The notes: generated from the letters alone by a model not told the origin. A DNA stretch of 7,914 bases from Leptotrichiaceae bacterium (GCA_030532815.1 JAUNKI010000028.1:8099-16012); one strand, 5' to 3'. Shown: positions 1 to 7,663, numbered from the stretch's first letter. Program-made: numbers and translations.

Positions 1-73
1 TAAAAATAAAAAAATAGAAATCCTTTTAAATATTAGCTTTATGCTTGTCTGAAATATCACAGTTTATAAAAAA

Positions 74-87
74 CAAAAATATTTTTG
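74..87. repeat. 14-base AT-rich palindrome upstream of the promoter
   Basis: CAAAAATATTTTTG is a perfect inverted repeat with no spacer, ending 9 bases before the -35 hexamer. It could be a regulator site, part of a bent UP-element tract, or chance in AT-rich DNA. The symmetry is seen directly; no function is assigned. Confidence 0.3.
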
Positions 88-96
88 AGAATAATA

Positions 97-124
97 TTGA
101 CTATTTGAAATTTCATACTATAAT
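97..124 (+). promoter_or_regulatory. Sigma-70-type promoter of the operon
   Basis: TTGACT at 97-102 and a perfect TATAAT at 119-124 are separated by 16 bases. This would start transcription near 131 and leave an untranslated leader of about 40 bases before the ATG at 171. A-tracts at about 67-86 lie some 45-64 bases upstream of the predicted start, where an UP element would bind the RNA polymerase alpha subunit. No other gene lies between this promoter and the first CDS, so it probably drives all five genes. The -10/-35 match is seen directly; activity is inferred, and in DNA this AT-rich some -10-like hexamers arise by chance. Confidence 0.62.
106..115. promoter_or_regulatory. Possible operator: palindrome in the promoter spacer
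   Basis: TGAAATTTCA is a perfect 10-base palindrome lying entirely between the -35 and -10 hexamers, a classic position for a repressor site. A 9/10 match, TGAAATATCA, lies at 50-59, 56 bases upstream. No regulator gene is in the window and the motif does not fit the longer cre (CcpA) or Rex consensus, so the binding protein is unknown. Short AT-rich palindromes are common in such DNA, so confidence is low. Confidence 0.3.
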
Positions 125-170
125 AATAATAGAAAACAAATTTAAAAATATAAAATAAAGGAGGAGTAAA

Positions 171-3170
171 ATGCTTTATACAGTATTAAAGGAAAACAGC
201 TATCAGGATTCGATAAATCTCATGCTGTTGACAAATCATATCAGTACGATGAAAGGGATAAACAAAGTACAAGTTATGATGGGGACTGATGCAAATAAGG
301 ACATTTTCAACACTGCGGGTCTTCTTTCAGAAGAAGCGGCAAAGGCAAAACCGAGTGATATGGTGGTGGTAATTGATACGGATGATGAAGCAGTTGTGAA
401 GGAAGCACTGGAATCAATTGATCAGTTTTTATCCGATTTGTCAGTAAAAAAAGAAACGGGAGTTCAGAAATCAGTAAGAAGCTGGGCACAAGTAAAAGAA
501 GTAATGCCTGATGCCAATATGGCTTTGATTTCAGTACCGGGAATTTATGCTGCCGTTGAAATAGAAAATGCGATTGATAACGGATTACATGCTTTTGTTT
601 TCAGTGACAATGTTCCTAAAAGTGAAGAAGTAAGACTGAAAAAAAAGGCACATGAAAAAGGACTTCTCGTAATGGGGCCTGATTGTGGAACAGGAATTAT
701 AAGTAATGTACCACTTGCTTTTACAAATGTTGTCCGTCCAGGTAATATAGGGATTGTAGGAGCGTCGGGAACAGGAATACAGGAAATTTCCACAATAATT
801 GAAAAACTTGGAGGAGGAGTTATACATGCCGTAGGTACGGGAGGACGTGACCTGTCTACGGAAGTGGGAGCGATAACTATGAAAGATGCTTTAGTCGGAC
901 TTGCACATCATGATCCGACAGATGTAATAGCAGTTGTTTCAAAACCTCCTGCAAAAGAAGTTAAAGATGATGTAATACAATTGCTGCACTCGCTCAAGAA
1001 ACCTGTAGTTGCTATTTTCCTCGGAGAAAAACCTGAGGCTCACGAAGGAAATGTATATTTTGCTCATACATTGGAAGAATGTGCAAAAATCGCAACGGAT
1101 CTTGCAAAAGGTGAAAAAGTCAAGGCAAACTATCAGAAAAAACTGGATATAACTGCTCAGGACGGCAGCATTTCAGGTAAAACTGTAAAAGGACTGTATT
1201 CAGGAGGAACTTTGGCATACGAAGCTGCAATGCTTGTAGGAGAAGCTTTGAAATTATCTTCGTCGGCAAAAGAAGAAGGGTACATGCTAAAAACTGACGG
1301 ATTTGAAATAATGGATTTGGGAGACGATATTTATACTCAGGGGAAACCTCATCCTATGATTGATCCGAGTGTACGTATAGAAAAACTCCGTGAATTCGGT
1401 GCAGACTCTAAAACAGGAATTATCCTGCTGGACGTAGTTCTGGGGTATGGAGCACATGATGACATGGCAGGTGAACTGGCACCGGTTATAAAAGAAGTAC
1501 TGAAAAAGGCTGAAGCTGAAAATAGAAAACTTTATGTAATCGGAACAGTGTGCGGAACAAAAGGAGATCCTCAAAACTATGAAAAATCTCAGAAAGTTCT
1601 GGAAGAAGCAGGAATGCTTATTAAGGAAAGTAATGCCGCTGCAGTAAGATTGGCATTAAATTTAATGGGAACTGATATTGACGAGCCTGATAAAGAGTTT
1701 AAGGAATATGCCGGGAAAATAAATGATTTACCTGAAATAAGCGGAGCTATAAGTGACCTTCTTGCTACTAAGCCAAGAGTTGTCAATATAGGAGTTGCAG
1801 GATTTGCCGAACCCGTACTTCAATACGGAGGAACTTGCACACAGTTTGAATGGAAGCCTATAGCAGGAGGAAATCAGAAACTTATTAAAATTTTACAGCA
1901 ATTGAAACATATTGAAAATCTTGAAAAAGAAAATGATGTAGTTGTTGAAGCTATGAAAAATTCAGCTCCTTACTTAATAGATGTTGTTCCTGCACATACT
2001 GTAATACCTGAAATAAACGGAAAAGTACTGTTACATGCAGGTCCTCCTATAAAATACGAAGAAATGACAGGACCTATGCAGGGATCATGTATCGGTGCGG
2101 CATTGTTTGAAGGATGGGCGAAAGACGAAGCTGAAGCACGTAAACTTCTTGAAACAGGCGGAGTAACATTTATTCCTTGTCATCATGTAAAAGCTGTAGG
2201 ACCTATGGGAGGAATAACTTCTGCAAATATGCCTGTATTAGTAGTTGAAAACAAACTGACAGGAAATCATTCCTACTGTACATTAAATGAAGGTATAGGA
2301 AAAGTACTGCGTTTCGGAGCATATTCTGAAGAAGTTGTGGACAGACTGCACTGGATAAAAGATGTACTCGGTCCTGTATTAGGAAAAGCCGTAAGACAGG
2401 TTGAAGGAGGAGTAAACTTAAATGTAATCATTGCCAAAGCAATTACAATGGGAGATGAATTCCATCAGCGTAATATTGCGGCAAGTTTACTGTTCCTGAA
2501 AGAAGTGACACCGCTTATAGTAACACTTGATATAGACGATAAAATGAAAAAAGATGTTATTCAATTTTTAGCAAATACAGACCAGTTTTTCCTTAATATT
2601 ATGATGGCGACAGGAAAAGCGGTTGTAGACGGAGCACGTGTAAATAAGGCGGGAACTATAGTTACGACTATGACACGTAACGGAAAAGATTTCGGAATAC
2701 GTGTGAGCGGACTGGGAGACGAATGGTTCACAGCTCCTGTAAATACTCCTAAAGGGCTTTTCTTTACAGGATTTACTCAGGATGATGCAAATCCTGATAT
2801 AGGAGACAGTGCAATTACCGAAACGGTAGGTGTAGGAGGAATGACTATGATTGCAGCTCCGGGAGTAACAAGATTCGTGGGAGCGGGAGGATTTAAAGAT
2901 GCATTGAAAGTCAGTGATGAAATGGCGGAAATCTGCGTTACACATAATCCTAATTTTGCAATACCTACTTGGGATTTCAAAGGAGCACCTCTCGGTATAG
3001 ATATAAGAAAAGTTGTCGAAACAGGTATAACTCCTATTATAAATACAGGAATAGCTCATAAAAATGCAGGAGTGGGACAAGTAGGGGCTGGAACTGTAAG
3101 AGCACCGCTGGCATGTTTTGAACAGGCATTAATAGCATATGCGAAACATATCGGTTTGGATATTGATTAA
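171..3170 (+). CDS. allFG: Fused oxamate carbamoyltransferase subunits AllF-AllG (FdrA-YlbE, DUF1116)
   Basis: This 999-residue protein joins two subunits that are separate in E. coli (FdrA/AllF about 555 residues, YlbE/AllG about 419). With AllH they are reported to catalyse oxalurate + phosphate = oxamate + carbamoyl phosphate, presumably in the cytosol. Residues 1-578 are FdrA-like with succinyl-CoA-synthetase-like folds: MGPDCGTG (168-175), GASGTGIQE (197-205), GTGGRDLS (222-229), GLYSGGTLAYEA (341-352), GDDIYTQGKPHPMIDP (384-399) and VVNIGVAGF (537-545). The GHAGA phosphohistidine loop of true CoA ligases is not seen. Residues 580-999 are DUF1116: LHAGPP (621-626), FIPCHHVKAVGPMGG (667-681), LNEGIGKVLRFGAY (705-718), MGDEFHQRN (760-768), MTRNGKDFGIRVSGLG (834-849) and NTGIAHKNAGVGQVGAGT (958-975). 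No Met aligns with the usual AllG start; the nearest, M595, lacks a good ribosome site, so this is a real fusion. The start is set by AAAGGAGGAG at 157-166. The family is certain; substrate assignment rests on E. coli homology and the allD neighbour. Confidence 0.9.
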   Translation: MLYTVLKENSYQDSINLMLLTNHISTMKGINKVQVMMGTDANKDIFNTAGLLSEEAAKAKPSDMVVVIDTDDEAVVKEALESIDQFLSDLSVKKETGVQKSVRSWAQVKEVMPDANMALISVPGIYAAVEIENAIDNGLHAFVFSDNVPKSEEVRLKKKAHEKGLLVMGPDCGTGIISNVPLAFTNVVRPGNIGIVGASGTGIQEISTIIEKLGGGVIHAVGTGGRDLSTEVGAITMKDALVGLAHHDPTDVIAVVSKPPAKEVKDDVIQLLHSLKKPVVAIFLGEKPEAHEGNVYFAHTLEECAKIATDLAKGEKVKANYQKKLDITAQDGSISGKTVKGLYSGGTLAYEAAMLVGEALKLSSSAKEEGYMLKTDGFEIMDLGDDIYTQGKPHPMIDPSVRIEKLREFGADSKTGIILLDVVLGYGAHDDMAGELAPVIKEVLKKAEAENRKLYVIGTVCGTKGDPQNYEKSQKVLEEAGMLIKESNAAAVRLALNLMGTDIDEPDKEFKEYAGKINDLPEISGAISDLLATKPRVVNIGVAGFAEPVLQYGGTCTQFEWKPIAGGNQKLIKILQQLKHIENLEKENDVVVEAMKNSAPYLIDVVPAHTVIPEINGKVLLHAGPPIKYEEMTGPMQGSCIGAALFEGWAKDEAEARKLLETGGVTFIPCHHVKAVGPMGGITSANMPVLVVENKLTGNHSYCTLNEGIGKVLRFGAYSEEVVDRLHWIKDVLGPVLGKAVRQVEGGVNLNVIIAKAITMGDEFHQRNIAASLLFLKEVTPLIVTLDIDDKMKKDVIQFLANTDQFFLNIMMATGKAVVDGARVNKAGTIVTTMTRNGKDFGIRVSGLGDEWFTAPVNTPKGLFFTGFTQDDANPDIGDSAITETVGVGGMTMIAAPGVTRFVGAGGFKDALKVSDEMAEICVTHNPNFAIPTWDFKGAPLGIDIRKVVETGITPIINTGIAHKNAGVGQVGAGTVRAPLACFEQALIAYAKHIGLDID

Positions 3171-3952
3171 TGAAAGAATTATATTGGAAACATAAGGAAA
3201 TGGGGAGCATCAGTGAACTGGTGCTCCTATATCTGGAAAATCAGAAAATAGGATATATTCATAGTATATTTAAAAATTCTCTGAATATACGGTTCGGAGA
3301 AAATTTAGTTCATATTTCAGGGGAAAAAAGGGGATTGACAAGTTTCGGATGTTCCATATCGGATAAGAAAATAAAAGAACTGATATTAAATGCCGATATA
3401 AATAATATTGTAGTAAAAAAAGGGGAAAACCTGCTGTTTTATAAACAGTCGGGAGTTGAAAAACTGAATATTTCAGAATTGGAAACAGTAAATTTGAAAA
3501 TTGAAAATATAAAAAAATCAGAAGAAACATTGAAAAAAATATTCATGTATCTGAAAAATATAAACTTTGCTCAGAAAACAGGAATAAAAATAGATGAAGT
3601 TACAGAACATTTACAAAACGGAATTACGACGGAAAGTCAGAAATATTTAACGGGAAGAGGAAAAGGACTTACTCCGGGAGGTGATGATGTTTTACTCGGG
3701 TACGGTTTAGTATACTGTCTGTATGACAAAGATATTAAACTGATACACGGTAATTTCACAACGGATATCAGTAAACAGTATTTCGACGCGTTTAACAGAG
3801 GATATGTAAATCAGACCTTGTTTGAATTATTTTCCGGAGATATAGAAAATTCAATTTTAAATATTACTGAAACAGGTCATACTTCAGGATATGACATATT
3901 ATTCGGAATCTTTTTAGGAATAAAAAATTTTTTGGAAAAATGGAGGAAATAA
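3170..3952 (+). CDS. allH: Oxamate carbamoyltransferase subunit AllH (DUF2877, YlbF-like)
   Basis: This 260-residue protein is close in length to E. coli YlbF/AllH (about 271). It carries the two signatures I associate with DUF2877: GRGKGLTPGGDD at residues 162-173, followed by VLLGYGL, and GHTSGYDILFG at 236-246. It is the likely third subunit of the complex that phosphorolyses oxalurate to oxamate and carbamoyl phosphate, working with the upstream fusion. The N-terminal 150 residues are poorly conserved, lysine-rich and lack clear motifs. There is no signal peptide or convincing membrane helix. Its ATG shares one base with the TAA of the preceding gene (TAATG at 3168-3172), and no good Shine-Dalgarno precedes it, so translation probably depends on ribosomes finishing the fusion gene; this would tie subunit amounts together. 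It looks somewhat more AT-rich than its neighbours. A lone DUF2877 protein would be hard to assign; the neighbours decide it. Confidence 0.85.
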   Translation: MKELYWKHKEMGSISELVLLYLENQKIGYIHSIFKNSLNIRFGENLVHISGEKRGLTSFGCSISDKKIKELILNADINNIVVKKGENLLFYKQSGVEKLNISELETVNLKIENIKKSEETLKKIFMYLKNINFAQKTGIKIDEVTEHLQNGITTESQKYLTGRGKGLTPGGDDVLLGYGLVYCLYDKDIKLIHGNFTTDISKQYFDAFNRGYVNQTLFELFSGDIENSILNITETGHTSGYDILFGIFLGIKNFLEKWRK

Positions 3953-3953
3953 A

Positions 3954-5225
3954 ATGAGCAGTATGTTGGAAAAGCGATATAAAGCGATGAATGTATCGGA
4001 GCGTTATTGGTGGAAAGTAGTAGCACTGTGTTTTGCAGGGTGGGTTTTAATGTATGCGGACAGAACGATTTTAGGTCCTGTTATGGGAAAAATAGCTGAG
4101 CAGTTCAACTTGAGTAACACTCAGTTGGGAGCTCTTAACAGTATATTTTTCCTGACTTATGCAATTATGCAGATTCCTTTCGGAATAGCGGGAGATATTG
4201 TAGGAAGAAGAATTATAATTACACTTGGATTTATAATATTCGGAGTAGGTACATTCTTAAGCGGAATAGCAAGTGGAATAGGGATTTTAATGATTTACCG
4301 TGCTATAACGGGAATAGGTGAAGGAGCGTATTACGGTCCTCAGTATGCATTGTCGGGAGAAGCAATACCGACAAGAAGTCTGACTTTGGGAACGGCTATA
4401 ATAAACAGTGGTATGGCATTTGGAACATCGGGAGGATATCTTCTTTCAAGTTATCTGGTACTTGAAAAGGGAAATCACTGGAGTTTACCGTTTTTCATTA
4501 TGTCGGTACCTACAATTATAGTAGGAATAATGTTTATGTTCTTAAAGGAAAGAGTTATAAAACCTGAAGATGTAGACAAAAAGAAAGAAGAAACTGTTAA
4601 TAAGGAAGAAGTCATAAAAACTAAAAAATCAGGATTATCAGTATTTAAGAATAAAAACTTGCTATGTGCATTTATGCTACTTTTCTGTTCAATTTATGCA
4701 AACTTTGTAATACTTACATGGCTGCCTAAATTCTTACAGGCTGAAAGAGGATTTGAAGGAACAAGTGTAGGATTTATAGCTTCATTGGTTCCATGGGCTT
4801 CAGTACCGGGAGCATTAATAATTTCAAGACTGTCGGATAAGCTTAAAAAGACAAAGCTGTTTGTATTTTCTTTAGTTCCATTGGCATTAATTTCCACATT
4901 CGGAATGGCGTTTGTAACAGATAAAGGATTACTCATATTTATGCTTATATTGTACGGACTAACTGGAAAATTGGCACTGGATCCTATATTAGTAACTTAT
5001 GTTACAAAAAATTCACCTAAGGAAGCATTAGGAACGGCTTTAAGTGCATATAACTTCATAGGAATGTCAGCAGCAATTACAGCACCTATCGTAACAGGAT
5101 GGATAGCGGACAAATTCGGTTCAATGCAGGCAGGATTCTATCTTGCAGCGGTTCTTTTACTTGTGGGTATGTTTATATTCAGTGCGGCAAGTGAAAGTGG
5201 AAATCAGGAAAGTGCCAAGGCGTAG
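3954..5225 (+). CDS. MFS permease, anion:cation symporter (ACS) type, probable ureido-acid or carboxylate transporter
   Basis: This 423-residue protein has the hydrophobic pattern of a 12-helix major facilitator carrier in the inner membrane. Helix 1 contains YADRT (34-38), typical of the ACS family (hexuronate, glucarate, phthalate, and yeast allantoate/ureidosuccinate carriers). The MFS motif A loop is GDIVGRR (80-86) between helices 2 and 3, with a weaker second copy, SRLSDKLKK (291-299), in the C-terminal half. Helix 4 has RAITGIGEG (116-124). The cytoplasmic loop between the halves (about 199-230) is rich in Lys and Glu. The ATG follows GGAGG at 3942-3946, which lies inside the end of allH, only one base after that gene's stop, so it is tightly coupled to the oxamate carbamoyltransferase genes. 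Context suggests import of ureidoglycolate or oxalurate, or export of oxamate; the substrate cannot be read from the sequence. Family assignment is firm, substrate is inference. Confidence 0.85.
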   Translation: MSSMLEKRYKAMNVSERYWWKVVALCFAGWVLMYADRTILGPVMGKIAEQFNLSNTQLGALNSIFFLTYAIMQIPFGIAGDIVGRRIIITLGFIIFGVGTFLSGIASGIGILMIYRAITGIGEGAYYGPQYALSGEAIPTRSLTLGTAIINSGMAFGTSGGYLLSSYLVLEKGNHWSLPFFIMSVPTIIVGIMFMFLKERVIKPEDVDKKKEETVNKEEVIKTKKSGLSVFKNKNLLCAFMLLFCSIYANFVILTWLPKFLQAERGFEGTSVGFIASLVPWASVPGALIISRLSDKLKKTKLFVFSLVPLALISTFGMAFVTDKGLLIFMLILYGLTGKLALDPILVTYVTKNSPKEALGTALSAYNFIGMSAAITAPIVTGWIADKFGSMQAGFYLAAVLLLVGMFIFSAASESGNQESAKA

Positions 5226-5286
5226 AAAAAATTAAGAAAAATTGAAAAGGGATAAAAAATAATATATTTTATATGAGGTGAGATAA

Positions 5287-6354
5287 ATGAATGATGTAGT
5301 TATAGTATCGCCAAAGGAATTACATAATCTTATTCAAAATAAATTGGAAAAAGCGGGTCTGAAAACGGAACATGCAGACGAAGTGGCAAGACATCTGGTA
5401 TTTGCCGACAGTTGCGGTATTCATTCACATGGAGCCGTCCGTGTGGATTATTATGCTGAAAGAATTGCAAAAAAAGGGGTTACTATAGAACCTGAAATGT
5501 ATTTTGAAAAAACAGGACCGAGTACGGGTATTTTTCACGGAGATAATGCAATCGGTCAGTATGTTGCCAATGAAGCAATGAAATATGCCATAGAAATGGC
5601 AAAAGAAACAGGAGTATCGGTAGTCGGTATTTCAAAATTGAGTCATAGCGGAACAATGGCTTATTATCTGGAAAAAATTGCAGAAAATGATCTTATAGGA
5701 ATTTCCGTATGTCAGTCAGACCCTATGGTAGTTCCTTTCGGAGGTAGAGAACCGTATTACGGGACAAATCCTATAGGATTCGGAGCACCATCTGCAGGAA
5801 AATTACCTATTATATTTGATATGGCTACTTCGGTTCAGGCATGGGGGAAAATTTTGGATGCCCGTTCAAAAAATCTTGAAATCCCTGATACATGGGCAGT
5901 GGACAGAAGAGGGGTTCCTACAACAAATCCTCATGATGTAGGAGCATTATTGCCTATTTCAGGACCGAAAGGATACGGTTTAATGATGATGGTGGATATC
6001 CTTTCAGGATTGATGCTGGGACTGCCGTTCGGAGGACATGTATCATCAATGTATGATAAAATGTCCGAAGGAAGGGATTTAGGTCATACATTTATAGTGA
6101 TTGATCCTGCGAAATTTATGGATATAAATAAATTCAAGGAAAATATAGCAAAAACACAGGAAGAACTTCATAATATTCCTGCAGCCGAAGGATTTAAACA
6201 GGTTTATTATCCGGGAGAAACAGCTCAGCTTACGTATGAAAAATACCAGAAAGAGGGTATTCCGGTTGAAAAGGGGATATATGAATATTTAATCAGTGAT
6301 ATAGTTCATTATGATAAATTCGGAGGACAGAGTGCTTTTGCAAGTAAAAAATAG
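5287..6354 (+). CDS. allD: Ureidoglycolate dehydrogenase (NAD-dependent), AllD
   Basis: This 355-residue member of the malate/L-lactate/ureidoglycolate dehydrogenase (Ldh2) family oxidises (S)-ureidoglycolate to oxalurate with NAD+. By recalled alignment it matches E. coli AllD (349 residues) throughout: GIHSHGAVRVDYYAERI (44-60), KLSHSG (117-122), CQSDPMVVPFGG (142-153), YYGTNP (157-162), FDMAT (177-181), VQAWGKILDARS (183-194), IPDTWAVD (199-206), GPKGYGLMMMVD (226-237) and VYYPG (306-310). These stretches, especially CQSDPMVVPFGG, favour AllD over malate or sulfolactate dehydrogenases. His120 corresponds to the catalytic His116 of E. coli AllD, with a four-residue N-terminal offset; His48 of the SHG motif is also kept. 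The start is fixed by GAGGTGA at 5275-5281, an exact match to the 16S tail. The protein is cytosolic and feeds oxalurate to AllFG/AllH. A 61-base gap separates it from the MFS gene, without a convincing terminator or promoter. Confidence 0.93.
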   Translation: MNDVVIVSPKELHNLIQNKLEKAGLKTEHADEVARHLVFADSCGIHSHGAVRVDYYAERIAKKGVTIEPEMYFEKTGPSTGIFHGDNAIGQYVANEAMKYAIEMAKETGVSVVGISKLSHSGTMAYYLEKIAENDLIGISVCQSDPMVVPFGGREPYYGTNPIGFGAPSAGKLPIIFDMATSVQAWGKILDARSKNLEIPDTWAVDRRGVPTTNPHDVGALLPISGPKGYGLMMMVDILSGLMLGLPFGGHVSSMYDKMSEGRDLGHTFIVIDPAKFMDINKFKENIAKTQEELHNIPAAEGFKQVYYPGETAQLTYEKYQKEGIPVEKGIYEYLISDIVHYDKFGGQSAFASKK

Positions 6355-6403
6355 AGAATAATCATAGTTTACTCCTAAAATATAAGAAAAGGGGAGATAA
6401 AAA

Positions 6404-7663
6404 ATGCCTGAAAATAAAAAAATATTTCGTTTATCATTAACTAATCAGATATTGATAGCAACTTTTGGGGGTATTATATTCGGAGGCATTGTAGGAGAAT
6501 GGTCCTCGAATTTAAAAGTATTCGGAGATATATTTTTAAGACTTATTCAAATGTCGGTTATAATGCTTGTTATGTCGGCTGTTATAGTTGCTGTGGGAAG
6601 AGGAAACAGCAGTGATACGGGGAAAATGAGTATTCATACTTTTAAGTGGATTATATTCTTTACTCTTGTTTCAGCTTTTATGGGAGCGGCACTGGCACAT
6701 TTTATTCAACCCGGAACAGGAGTTGCCCACATGACTGAAGTAGGTAAAAATGTGGCAACAGCAGGTCCGGTTCAGGATTCGTCACTAAAAGATACAATAC
6801 TTGCCTTTTTTACGACAAATGTATTTTCAGCTATGGCAAACAGTGCAATGGTACCGTGTATAATATTTTCACTCTTTTTTGGAACGGCAATGTCCCAGTA
6901 TATAAGAGATACGGGAAAGACCATTATTTTAGACTGGGTTACAGCTATTAATGAAATTATAGTCAACATAATAAAAAATGTAATGAAAATATCACCTATA
7001 GGGATATTCTGCCTTCTTGCAGATGTGACGGGAAGTAAAGGCTTTACGGTAGTTATTCCGATGATAAAATTTCTCGGTATATTAATTGTAGGAGGTCTGC
7101 TTCAATTAATAATTTACGGTTTTATGACAGCTTTCATATGTAAGGTAAGTCCGTTTAAAATGCCTAAGAAATTTGCAAAAATGTCTATTATAGCCCTTAC
7201 AACTACGTCAAGTGCTATAACACTTCCTACAAAAATGGAAGATTCGGTGACGAAATTCGGTGTCAGCAGAAAAGTGGCGGATTTTACGGGACCGATAACA
7301 ATGTCTATGAATTCATCAGGTTGGGCATTATGTAATGTTACTGCAATATTTTTCATAGCCCAGTTTTCGGGAGTACATCTTACAACTTATCAAATGGTAA
7401 TGGCTGTAATACTTTCCTGTTTGATGTGTATGGGTAGTGTTGTCGTACCGGGCGGAGCAATTATAGTTTATACGTTTTTAGCGACTTCTATGGGACTACC
7501 TCTCGACAGTATAGCTGTTCTTATAGGAATAGACTGGTTTTCAGGGATGTTCAGGACACTGAATAATGTCGATATAGATGTATTTGTTGCTATGCTTGTG
7601 GCAAATAAGATAGGTGAACTTGACAGAGACGTATACAATGAGCTTAAAGTTGTGGAATATTAA
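6404..7663 (+). CDS. Divergent dicarboxylate/amino acid:cation symporter (DAACS, GltP/DctA-like)
   Basis: This 419-residue inner-membrane protein has the sodium:dicarboxylate symporter (SDF) layout: early helices from about residue 12, re-entrant loop HP1 with TTTSSAITLP (266-275), helix 7 with MNSSGWAL (302-309), HP2 with VVVPGGA (346-352) and helix 8 with IDWFSGMFRTLNNVDID (376-392). Compared with GltPh numbering, Asn310 (N303), Arg397 (R384), Thr398 (T385), Asn401 (N388) and Asp405 (D392) are kept. The NMDGT motif is NSSGW, losing Asp312 and Thr314, and Asp394, which holds the substrate amino group, is Gly381. DctA also lacks that Asp, so a substrate without an amino group is likely, for example oxamate, oxalurate, ureidoglycolate or a C4 dicarboxylate. 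The changed helix 7 motif may alter cation coupling. The ATG is preceded by GGGGAG at 6391-6396. It is last in the operon, 49 bases after allD. The family is secure; substrate and direction are inferred. Confidence 0.85.
   Translation: MPENKKIFRLSLTNQILIATFGGIIFGGIVGEWSSNLKVFGDIFLRLIQMSVIMLVMSAVIVAVGRGNSSDTGKMSIHTFKWIIFFTLVSAFMGAALAHFIQPGTGVAHMTEVGKNVATAGPVQDSSLKDTILAFFTTNVFSAMANSAMVPCIIFSLFFGTAMSQYIRDTGKTIILDWVTAINEIIVNIIKNVMKISPIGIFCLLADVTGSKGFTVVIPMIKFLGILIVGGLLQLIIYGFMTAFICKVSPFKMPKKFAKMSIIALTTTSSAITLPTKMEDSVTKFGVSRKVADFTGPITMSMNSSGWALCNVTAIFFIAQFSGVHLTTYQMVMAVILSCLMCMGSVVVPGGAIIVYTFLATSMGLPLDSIAVLIGIDWFSGMFRTLNNVDIDVFVAMLVANKIGELDRDVYNELKVVEY

Noticed and set aside
639..648. A8 run with a dnaX-like slippery heptamer A AAA AAG in the zero frame of allFG
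   Set aside because: A -1 shift would meet a stop (653-655) within three codons. There is no clear upstream stimulatory Shine-Dalgarno-like element, and Lys-rich stretches readily give such runs in AT-rich genes.
171..1900. Reading the first half of the 999-residue protein as a succinyl-CoA synthetase or other acyl-CoA ligase
   Set aside because: The fold motifs are shared, but the GHAGA phosphohistidine loop is not seen, the FdrA-specific GDD...GKPHPMIDP motif is present, and the neighbours allG, allH and allD point to oxamate carbamoyltransferase.
2568..3080. 170-codon open frame on the - strand opposite the AllG part
   Set aside because: It is rich in Ser, Cys, Tyr and His in the pattern produced by reading the complement of a conserved gene, has no ribosome site and matches no family I know. 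The + strand frame carries clear DUF1116 motifs. The other shorter antisense frames in the window were dismissed for the same reason.
5242..5270. Possible internal promoter before allD (TTGAAA, 17 bases, TATTTT)
   Set aside because: The -10 match is poor, and transcription would begin at or inside the ribosome site, leaving almost no leader. The stretch is simply A/T-rich.
5287..6354. Malate, L-lactate or sulfolactate dehydrogenase as the identity of the dehydrogenase
   Set aside because: Same family, but the AllD-specific stretches (CQSDPMVVPFGG, IPDTWAVD, VYYPG) and the adjacent oxamate carbamoyltransferase genes favour ureidoglycolate dehydrogenase.
6372..6396. CTCC/GGAG pairing that could mask the ribosome site of the symporter gene
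   Set aside because: Only four base pairs over a 17-base AT-rich loop; any purine-rich ribosome site will find such a partner nearby.
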